This document shows positions 14,344-19,844 of a stretch of 19,844 nucleotides of DNA, one piece after another. The notes beneath the pieces were generated by a model. The model saw only the letters and a list, made by a program, of their open reading frames with translations, made no database searches and had not been told where the DNA came from. A program made the position numbers and the translations under genes. The first letter of the stretch is position 1. Each line of letters begins with the position of its first letter. This DNA comes from JAFHCF01 sp048497495 (GTDB lineage Bacteria > Pseudomonadota > Alphaproteobacteria > Rhizobiales > Ancalomicrobiaceae): NCBI GenBank assembly GCA_048497495.1, contig JAFHCF010000026.1:1-19844 (forward strand), given 5' to 3'.

Positions 14344-15461
14344 ACGCGCGCGCCCGTTTCGCCCCGCGCCTGGCCCGGCTCCACGCCGAGATGGACTCGG
14401 TCGGCTGCGACGCCGTTCTGATCGACCATGCCGAGCTCCTCGCCTGGGCGAGCGGCTTCACCGTCTCGCAGACGCTGTGGCGGGCGATGATCGTGCCGCG
14501 CCGGGGCGACCCGGTGTTCGTGCTGCGCTCGATCGACGCGGCCCCTTGCCGCGACGGCGTGTGGTTTCCGACCGTCGTCGCCTTCGACGACCACGAGGAT
14601 CCGGAATCGGTGGTGGCGCGCGAATTCGCCGCTCTCGATCTCGCCGCCGGCCGGATCGCCTACGATTCGACCTCCTACGGCTTCACCGTCGACACCGCCG
14701 AGCGGCTATGTGGTCACCTGGCGGAGGCGACCTTCGTGCCGCTTCCCGGGCTCTCGGATCGGCTCCGGGCGGTCAAGTTCGCCGAGGAGATCACGGCGAT
14801 CGAACAGGCGGCGGCGATCGCCGACAAAACCATGCTCGGGCTCGAGGCGGCGACGGCACCGGGTCTGCGGGTCCGCGACGTGGCGGCGATTGCGGCGGCC
14901 AGCCTGTTGCGACTGGGCGCCGACGACGGCGGGCCCGGCCCGATCCTGGTGTCGTCCGGCGACATCGACTTCCTCCACGGACGTGACCTCGACCGCATGC
15001 TCGCCACCGGCGACGTGCTCCACGTCGAACTGACGCCGCGGGTGGACAACTACGGCGCCCGCCTGATGCGGCCGATCGTCGTCGGGACCCCGTCGCCGAA
15101 GCAGGTCGCGGTGTTCGATCGGCTCGTCGCCTTGCAGGATGCCCAGATCGCGGCGATGCGGCCCGGGGCCGAGGCTCGGCGGATCGACGCCATCCTGCGC
15201 GAGGCCGTGCTCGCCGAGGGCCTGCGGTCCGACTACGGCAACGTCACCGGCTACACCATGGGCCTCTATGGCCGCACCCCGCGTCCGAGCGATTTCTCGT
15301 TCTCGTTCCATCCGGGCGCGGGCTTCGAGCTCGAGCCCGGCATGGTCTTCCACATGTATGCGTCGGCGCGCGCGATCGCCGTGAGCGAGACGGTCCTCGT
15401 CACCGAGGCCACCCCGCGCCGCCTGACTCGATGTCCTCGCCGGATCCTGGTGGCGCGGTGA
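14340..15461 (+). CDS. M24-family (pita-bread, Xaa-Pro peptidase/creatinase-like) protein lacking most metal ligands
   Basis: The ATG at 14340 overlaps the M20-B stop (ATGA); the product is 373 residues. Residues 1-140 form a creatinase/prolidase N-terminal domain (MDSVGCDAVLIDHAELLAWASGF). Residues about 150-373 form the M24 domain. Landmarks are H213 (SSGDIDFLHG), GDVLHVELTPRVDNYGARLMRPIVVG (224-249), GYTMG (304-308) and EPGMVFHMYASARAIAVSETVLVTE (332-356). In active M24 metalloenzymes the five ligands are Asp, Asp, His, Glu, Glu. Here they read E230, R241, Y305, Y340 and E350, so a di-metal centre is unlikely. Creatinase also uses this fold without metal, keeping a catalytic His that may correspond to H213, but its Glu residues are not obvious here. 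It is probably a metal-free C-N hydrolase or a degenerate partner. It ends the operon. Confidence 0.85.
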   Translation: MNARARFAPRLARLHAEMDSVGCDAVLIDHAELLAWASGFTVSQTLWRAMIVPRRGDPVFVLRSIDAAPCRDGVWFPTVVAFDDHEDPESVVAREFAALDLAAGRIAYDSTSYGFTVDTAERLCGHLAEATFVPLPGLSDRLRAVKFAEEITAIEQAAAIADKTMLGLEAATAPGLRVRDVAAIAAASLLRLGADDGGPGPILVSSGDIDFLHGRDLDRMLATGDVLHVELTPRVDNYGARLMRPIVVGTPSPKQVAVFDRLVALQDAQIAAMRPGAEARRIDAILREAVLAEGLRSDYGNVTGYTMGLYGRTPRPSDFSFSFHPGAGFELEPGMVFHMYASARAIAVSETVLVTEATPRRLTRCPRRILVAR

Positions 15462-15502
15462 CGACGAGCGATGGGACTTGGAGGAGACGCGGCTCGATCG
15501 GC

Positions 15503-15516
15503 CCTGCCGCCGCAGG
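15503..15516. terminator. Short hairpin between convergent M24 and idnD genes
   Basis: CCTGC-N4-GCAGG is a 5-bp stem with a 4-base loop, lying between GGCTC (15491-15495) and GAGCC (15534-15538), which could pair around it. It sits in the 91-base gap between convergent genes, where termination from both sides is expected. There is no T-tract, so support is weak. Confidence 0.25.
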
Positions 15517-15552
15517 CAATCCCCACGGAGGCAGAGCCGCCGCGCCTCGGCG

Positions 15553-16584
15553 TCAGAACGTCAGCTGCACCTTCATCGACCGCGACCGGTCGCTCGCCAG
15601 TTCGAAGGCTTCGATCGCGTCGTCGAAGGGTAGGGACGCGGTGATCACCGGCTTGACGTCGATCAGCCCCTCGCCCATCAGCCGCACCGCCAGCTCGAAC
15701 TCCGGGTCGAAGCGGAAGGTGCCGCGGATCTGCAATTCCTTGGTGACGATGGTGTTGATCGGCAGCGTCATCTCGCCGCCCAGCCCGAGCTGCACGAGGA
15801 TGCCGCCGGGGCGCAACATGTCGAGCGCCGATCGCGCCGCCGCCTGATTGCCGGAGGCTTCGAAGACGACGTCGAAGACACCCCGACCGGCGCGATAGGG
15901 CTCCAGCGCCGCGGCGTCGGTGATGACGTTGACCGTCAGGCCGGCGCCGAGCTTCTTCGCCACGGCGAGCGGCTCGTCGGCGACATCGGTCGCCACCAGT
16001 TCGCCGACGCCGCCGTGCCGCGCCACCAGGACCATCAGGGCGCCGATCGGACCCGTCCCGGTCACCAGGACACGCTTGCCGAGCAGGGGGCCGGCGGTCT
16101 TCGCCGCATGGAGGCAGACGGAGAGTGGTTCGGCGGTGGCGGCCTCAGAGAGCGAGAGCCCGTCGGCGACTGGAATCGCCTGGAAGGCATCGACGGTGAC
16201 GTATTCGCGGAACCCGCCCTGGGCATGGGGGAAGCGCATCGCGCTGCCCATGAAGCGCATGTCGGAGCACAGGTTGCGCAAGCCTTCGCGGCAGTGGACG
16301 CAGACCCCGCAGGCGCGGCTGGGGTTGACCGCCACCCGCATACCCGGAACCAGATGGGAGACGCCGGCGCCGACGTCGGCGACCACACCGGCGATCTCGT
16401 GGCCGAGCGCCATCGGCTGCCGGATCCGCACCGTGCCGAAGCCACCGTCGTGATAATAATGCAGGTCCGAGCCGCAGATCCCACCGGCGCCGATCTTCAC
16501 CCGAACCTCGCCGGCGCCGGGCGCCGGATCGGGGAAGTCGTCGAGGCGAAGGTCCTTGGGGGCGTGGATGACGACCGCTCTCAT
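15553..16584 (-). CDS. idnD: L-idonate 5-dehydrogenase (zinc-dependent MDR alcohol dehydrogenase)
   Basis: The protein is 343 residues, the length of E. coli IdnD. Catalytic zinc ligands are C37 (GGICGSDLHYY), H62-E63 (GHE) and E152 (EPL). The structural zinc site has four cysteines at 92, 95, 98 and 106. The Rossmann motif GTGPIG (176-181) binds NAD(P). The IdnD-type signature NPSRACG followed by DMRFMGSAMRFPHAQGGF (108-125) separates it from sorbitol or threonine dehydrogenases. The usual reaction is L-idonate to 5-keto-D-gluconate. The ATG at 16584 has AGGGAGA 7 bases upstream. It is divergent from a GntR/FCD regulator, with an operator-like palindrome that overlaps a possible idnD -35 (TTGTGA, 16720-16715; -10 TATGAA, 16697-16692). 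The neighbouring hydroxyacid dehydrogenase and TRAP importer fit sugar-acid use. A related aldonate as substrate cannot be excluded. Confidence 0.88.
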   Translation of the reverse strand: MRAVVIHAPKDLRLDDFPDPAPGAGEVRVKIGAGGICGSDLHYYHDGGFGTVRIRQPMALGHEIAGVVADVGAGVSHLVPGMRVAVNPSRACGVCVHCREGLRNLCSDMRFMGSAMRFPHAQGGFREYVTVDAFQAIPVADGLSLSEAATAEPLSVCLHAAKTAGPLLGKRVLVTGTGPIGALMVLVARHGGVGELVATDVADEPLAVAKKLGAGLTVNVITDAAALEPYRAGRGVFDVVFEASGNQAAARSALDMLRPGGILVQLGLGGEMTLPINTIVTKELQIRGTFRFDPEFELAVRLMGEGLIDVKPVITASLPFDDAIEAFELASDRSRSMKVQLTF

Positions 16585-16704
16585 CGCTGGATCTCCCTGA
16601 TCTGCCGGCGATTGTTCTCGCTTCGATCCGCGCGGCGGATGCCGAGCCTCGCCGGGACGGCGGGCCGAGCTCCGACCCGTCCGATGACGTCTTCATAACG
16701 CCTC

Positions 16705-16720
16705 TTGTAATATATCACAA
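16705..16720. promoter_or_regulatory. Palindromic operator between idnD and the GntR/FCD regulator
   Basis: TTGTAATATATCACAA is a 16-bp palindrome with a single mismatched pair. Its reverse strand, TTGTGATATATTACAA, differs by one base from TTGTGATATATTTCAA found upstream of the TRAP gene. It lies 121 bases before idnD and 61 bases before the regulator ATG, and can supply TTG-type -35 boxes in both directions. It is very likely the site for the adjacent FCD regulator. Confidence 0.72.
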
Positions 16721-16780
16721 TATGTTTTATTCGTGGTGGAAAGTGTGGCGAAGAACCACGACGACCGAGGGAGAGGCACG

Positions 16781-17542
16781 ATGGTGCAGCGCAGGAAGGG
16801 ATTGGAGCTCGTCTCGCCCGAGACGGCCCAGGCTCCGCAGAGACGCAATCGCGTGAACTTCTTCGAACTCGCCTATCAGTGCATCGAAGAAAAGCTGATC
16901 AATTGCGAACTTAGACCCGGACGGTTCCTCACCGTGCAGGAACTCCAGACGGTGACGGGGTTCGGCCGCACCCCGGTTCACAATGCGGTGAGCCGACTGG
17001 CCGCCGACACGCTGATCGTCATCCGCCCACGCCACGGGCTGCAGATCGCTCCGATCGATCTCGCCCGCGAAAGGATGTTGCTGCGGCTCCGGCGCGACAT
17101 CGAGCGTTTCGTGGTGAAGCTCGCGGCGGAACAGGCCGGCCTTTCCCACCGCAATCAGATGCTGCACACGGAGCGCGTCCTTCGCGAGAAGCGCGACACC
17201 ATCACCCTCACCGAATTCAACATCATGGACCGCCGTATCGACAACCTCATCCTGGCGGCGGCCGGTGAACCCTTCCTCGAACACACGATGCGGCCGCTGC
17301 ACACGCTGTTTCGGCGGATCGGCTTCATCCATCACAGCTACATGCCCGGCCAATCGAACCTCGCCGAAACGGTCGACCGCCACCTGGCCCTGCTCTCGGC
17401 GATCGCCAAGCGGAGCGTCGAGCGGGCCGAGATCGCCTCGGATGCGTTGGTCGACTTCGTCGAGACGATGTTCGACTCGATGGAGTCGGGCATCGATCCC
17501 AGTCTCCTCGACTGCAGCATCGAACCCCTCCTCGGCGCCTGA
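16781..17542 (+). CDS. GntR-family regulator, FCD subfamily
   Basis: The protein is 253 residues from ATG 16781, preceded by GAGGGA 8 bases upstream. The frame is open to GTG codons from 16733, but those lack a ribosome site. Residues about 26-92 are a GntR winged helix (VNFFELAYQCIEEKLINCELRPGRFLTVQELQTVTGFGRTPVHNAVSRLAAD). The rest is an all-helical FCD domain. FCD domains often hold a metal and a carboxylate effector through Asp-x3-His plus later His residues. Here D150 is followed by D154 rather than His, and H201 (RHLALLSAIAKR) remains. It probably represses idnD, itself and the TRAP genes until a sugar acid is present. The dehydrogenase gene follows after 21 bases, so the two form one transcript. 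Confidence 0.9.
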   Translation: MVQRRKGLELVSPETAQAPQRRNRVNFFELAYQCIEEKLINCELRPGRFLTVQELQTVTGFGRTPVHNAVSRLAADTLIVIRPRHGLQIAPIDLARERMLLRLRRDIERFVVKLAAEQAGLSHRNQMLHTERVLREKRDTITLTEFNIMDRRIDNLILAAAGEPFLEHTMRPLHTLFRRIGFIHHSYMPGQSNLAETVDRHLALLSAIAKRSVERAEIASDALVDFVETMFDSMESGIDPSLLDCSIEPLLGA

Positions 17543-17563
17543 AACGGATCGGACCAACACGAC

Positions 17564-18556
17564 ATGCCCGCCAAGATCGTCTTTCACGGAGAGAATGCCG
17601 CCTCGTTCCATCCGGGCTTCGCCGAACTGCTGTCGCAACCGGCCGATGTCCTCGTCCTGCCCGACGCGCTCGTCACGGAAGCCGATCGGCGCGCCTATTC
17701 GGCGGCCGACGTCATCGTCGGCGTCGCGTTCGACGCCTCGATGCCGAGACCGAACGATCTGTCGCTCTTCCACGTGCCGGGCGCCGGATACGATGCGGTC
17801 GATCTGTCGCTGCTTCCCGCCGGCGCCACCATCTGCAATTGCTTCGGCCACGAACCGGCGATCGCCGAATATGTCTTCGCCGCCCTGCTGGCGCGTCACG
17901 TGCCGCTCGACGACGCCGACCGCCACCTGCGTCGCGGCGAATGGACCTGGCGATCGGGCGCCCCCGAGCGCCTCCACGGCGAAATGGCCGGCAAGACCAT
18001 CGGCCTTCTCGGCTTCGGCCACATCGGCAAGGCGATCGCCCGCCGCGCCAAGGCGTTCGATATGGGGATCTCGGTCGCCAATCGCAGCCCGGTACCGGTC
18101 GGCGACCTCGTCGACCAGACGTTCACGCTCGATCGTCTCGCCGAATTCTGGGCGTCGGCCGACGTCTTCGTCGTCTCGGTCCCGCTGACCGCCGAGACCG
18201 CCGGCATCGTCGATGCCGCGGCCTTCGCCGCGATGCGGCCCGACGCGGTGATCTTCAATGTCGGCCGCGGCCCGACCATCGACGAGCGGGCCCTCTACGA
18301 GGCGCTGCGGGACCGTCGCATCGCCGGCGCCGTGATCGACACGTGGTGGGCCTATCCCGGCGCGGGGGACGCCACGAGACTGCCCTCGTCGCTCGCCTTC
18401 CACGAATTGCCCAACATCGTGATGACGCCACACATGTCCGGGTGGACGAGCGGAACCGTGGCGCGCCGCAGAGCCGTCATCGCCGACAACGTCGGTCGGC
18501 GCCTCGCCGGCAGGGCTTGCGTGAACGTCGTCCGAGAGGGACGGACTTCCCCGTGA
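17564..18556 (+). CDS. D-2-hydroxyacid dehydrogenase family protein (NAD(P)-dependent)
   Basis: The protein is 330 residues. The N-terminal catalytic half runs to about 95 (FHVPGAGYDAVD), and the Rossmann fold has GFGHIG (150-155). Active-site R235 (FNVGRGPTIDERAL) and H290 (MTPHMSGWTSG) are present. The usual Glu of the Arg-Glu-His set, in DVFxxEP of family members, is replaced: IDTWWAYP places Y264 there. I recall proteins with IDTWxxYP as a distinct branch, so the change seems inherited. The family reduces 2-keto acids (glyoxylate, hydroxypyruvate, 2-ketogluconate) or oxidises the hydroxyacids. Next to idnD and a TRAP importer, a role with a sugar-derived keto acid is plausible but unproven. 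The ribosome site is weak (GGATCGGA, well upstream), suggesting coupling to the regulator gene. Confidence 0.88.
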   Translation: MPAKIVFHGENAASFHPGFAELLSQPADVLVLPDALVTEADRRAYSAADVIVGVAFDASMPRPNDLSLFHVPGAGYDAVDLSLLPAGATICNCFGHEPAIAEYVFAALLARHVPLDDADRHLRRGEWTWRSGAPERLHGEMAGKTIGLLGFGHIGKAIARRAKAFDMGISVANRSPVPVGDLVDQTFTLDRLAEFWASADVFVVSVPLTAETAGIVDAAAFAAMRPDAVIFNVGRGPTIDERALYEALRDRRIAGAVIDTWWAYPGAGDATRLPSSLAFHELPNIVMTPHMSGWTSGTVARRRAVIADNVGRRLAGRACVNVVREGRTSP

Positions 18557-18686
18557 AGAGCCGCGACGGCGGCCGAGAACCCGTCGTCGCGCACCCCCGC
18601 CGGACCGCGTGAGAACGGCCTCGGAGGTGCGTCGATAAGCTGCAGGAAGAAGGGTGATTCAATCGTTTCGTTTTTTGTCTGGCCTC

Positions 18687-18714
18687 TTTTGAAATGTTGT
18701 GATATATTTCAAAA
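18687..18714. promoter_or_regulatory. Nested operator-like palindromes upstream of the TRAP gene
   Basis: TTTTGAAAT (18687-18695) and ATTTCAAAA (18706-18714) form a perfect 9-bp inverted repeat. Inside and across its right arm lies TTGTGATATATTTCAA (18697-18712), matching 15 of 16 bases of the idnD/gntR site. GATAT/ATATC (18701-18718) gives a third overlapping symmetry. The region is strikingly AT-rich and lies 71 bases before the TRAP start, so it probably contains the promoter as well. It is a likely target of the FCD regulator. Confidence 0.65.
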
Positions 18715-18785
18715 TATCAAAACAAGATGAACTTGGCCGATCCCTTGCGATCGCGCACAGGGCGGTTAACCCAGGGAGGAAGACC

Positions 18786-19823
18786 ATGATTTCTCGACGC
18801 CAAGCCATGCGAGTCGCCGGAGCCGGCGCTGCCGCCGTCACCACCGGAGTGCTGGGAGCGACCTCGGCGCGGGCCGCCGAGGTCAAGCTGCGGGCCCAGA
18901 CGCACATGAGCGAGAGCTCGCCGCAAGGCAAGCGCTACGCCGAATGGGCGAAGCTGTGCGAAACCCTGTCGGGCGGCCGACTGAAGATCGACATGTTCTA
19001 CTCCGCCGCGGTGGTCAAGGACTTCGAGACCTTCGGCGCGGCGTCGTCCGGCATTCTCGACATCGATATGACCGGCGCCAGCTACCAGACCGGCAAGGAG
19101 CCGGCGTTCCAGTTCATCGGCGACGTGATGGGCGGCTACGAGAACCCGATGCAGTTGCACGGCTGGCTCAACTACGGCGGCGGTCGCGCCATCGTCGACA
19201 AGATCTACGGCAAGTTCGGCATGCATCTGGTCGGCCTGATGTGCCCCGGCGTCGAGTCGCTCTCCTCGACCAAGCCCCTGACCGGCATCGAACAGCTCAA
19301 GAACTGGAAGTTCCGCTCTCCCCCGGGCATGGAATCGGAGATCTTCACCAAACTCGGCGCCGCTCCGGTGGTGATGCCCTTCGGTGAGGTCTTCTCGGCG
19401 ATGACCACCGGCGTCGTCGACGGCTGCGATGCCGGCACGGTGACGCTCAACAAGTCGCTCGGGCTCTACGACATCGCCAAATACATCACCTACCCCGGCT
19501 TCCATTCGATGCCGTCGGACCACATCGCCATCAATGCCAAGAAATGGAAGTCCATGCCCGACGACCTGAAGCGGGTCATGGAAGTGGCGCAGACCGCGAT
19601 CGCCTTCGAACTCTATCAGCAGTTCGACGCCGACGACCACCGGATCGCCACGGAGATCGCCGCGAAGGGCATCGTCGTCAACGACTGGAGCCGCGAGGAC
19701 CGGAAGAAGTTCCGTCAGACCGCCCAGGAAGTCTGGAAGGACTGGTCGGGCCGGAGCGCATTCTGCAAGGAAATCTACGAAAGCCATGTCGCTTTCATGA
19801 AGACCCTCGGCCTCCTGGCCTGA
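18786..19823 (+). CDS. TRAP transporter substrate-binding protein, DctP family, Tat-like signal
   Basis: From ATG 18786, 5 bases after AGGGAGGA, the protein is 345 residues. The frame is open further upstream into the operator region, which I reject as coding. The N-terminus SRRQAMRVAGAGAAA is a twin-arginine leader, with cleavage likely after TSARA (residue 30). The mature part has DctP features: LRAQTHMSESSPQGKRYAEWAK, the central NWKFRSPPG segment with R177 (the conserved Arg that clamps a substrate carboxylate), APVVMPFGEVFSAMTTGVVDG, and a C-terminal helix bundle. TRAP systems import organic acids using the sodium gradient. Only 21 bases follow before the window edge, so the DctQ and DctM membrane genes would lie just beyond. 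An aldonate or keto-sugar acid is the likely cargo, judged from the neighbouring idnD. Confidence 0.92.
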   Translation: MISRRQAMRVAGAGAAAVTTGVLGATSARAAEVKLRAQTHMSESSPQGKRYAEWAKLCETLSGGRLKIDMFYSAAVVKDFETFGAASSGILDIDMTGASYQTGKEPAFQFIGDVMGGYENPMQLHGWLNYGGGRAIVDKIYGKFGMHLVGLMCPGVESLSSTKPLTGIEQLKNWKFRSPPGMESEIFTKLGAAPVVMPFGEVFSAMTTGVVDGCDAGTVTLNKSLGLYDIAKYITYPGFHSMPSDHIAINAKKWKSMPDDLKRVMEVAQTAIAFELYQQFDADDHRIATEIAAKGIVVNDWSREDRKKFRQTAQEVWKDWSGRSAFCKEIYESHVAFMKTLGLLA

Positions 19824-19844
19824 CGCACGGACGTGGCCTCCGAC

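Noticed and set aside
14340..15461. Calling the M24 protein creatinase, prolidase or DMSP lyase DddP
   Set aside because: Prolidase and DddP ligands are absent, and the catalytic Glu residues of creatinase are not seen; only the fold and one His agree.
16727..18433. Minus-strand open frame of 568 codons opposite the FCD regulator and hydroxyacid dehydrogenase
   Set aside because: Antisense shadow; its translation lacks any family pattern.
18671..18676. T6 run after the hydroxyacid dehydrogenase as an intrinsic terminator
   Set aside because: I could not find a convincing GC-rich hairpin directly before it; it more likely belongs to the AT-rich promoter region of the TRAP gene.
18699..18785. 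Extended start for the TRAP binding protein
   Set aside because: It would place coding sequence over the operator and bury the Tat leader; ATG 18786 has a strong ribosome site.

Overview
The window is GC-rich (roughly two thirds G+C by eye) and tightly packed with catabolic and transport genes. Gene order, ATGA start/stop overlaps, Tat-type leaders on solute-binding proteins and the mix of polar amino acid ABC, peptide ABC and TRAP transporters suggest an alphaproteobacterium, probably of the Hyphomicrobiales. That placement is an inference; no rRNA or other taxonomic marker is present. I see no tRNA, rRNA, insertion sequence, phage gene or CRISPR array, and no gene-free stretch reaches 300 bases.

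The DNA falls into three modules. Each pairs a GntR-superfamily regulator of a different subfamily with a different class of importer.

Module 1 (1-5766). A leftward MocR-type regulator (wHTH plus aminotransferase fold, cut by the left edge) faces a rightward operon. The operon encodes a cytosolic 4,5-dihydroxyphthalate-decarboxylase-like protein, a YbeM-type carbon-nitrogen hydrolase, and a polar amino acid ABC importer (binding protein, permease, ATPase). The likely job is uptake of a small amino- or amide-containing acid, followed by amide hydrolysis and perhaps decarboxylation.

Module 2 (5923-15461). A leftward GntR/UTRA regulator is divergent from a seven-gene rightward operon: M20 hydrolase A, dipeptide-type binding protein, two permeases, a fused double ATPase, M20 hydrolase B and an M24 (pita-bread) protein. 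Stop/start overlaps tie most of it together. All three hydrolase-fold proteins have non-canonical metal sites. M20-A lacks one acidic ligand, M20-B lacks the ligands of the opposite metal, and the M24 protein keeps only one of five. This is the most unusual feature of the window: a peptide-type import operon whose processing enzymes appear to have left ordinary di-metal peptidase chemistry.

Module 3 (15553 to the right edge). A leftward L-idonate 5-dehydrogenase gene is divergent from a GntR/FCD regulator and a D-2-hydroxyacid dehydrogenase. These are followed by a TRAP binding protein whose membrane subunits would lie beyond the window. A near-identical 16-bp operator-like site (TTGTGATATATTWCAA) lies in the idnD/gntR divergent region and upstream of the TRAP gene. 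This suggests one regulon for uptake and oxidation of a sugar acid.
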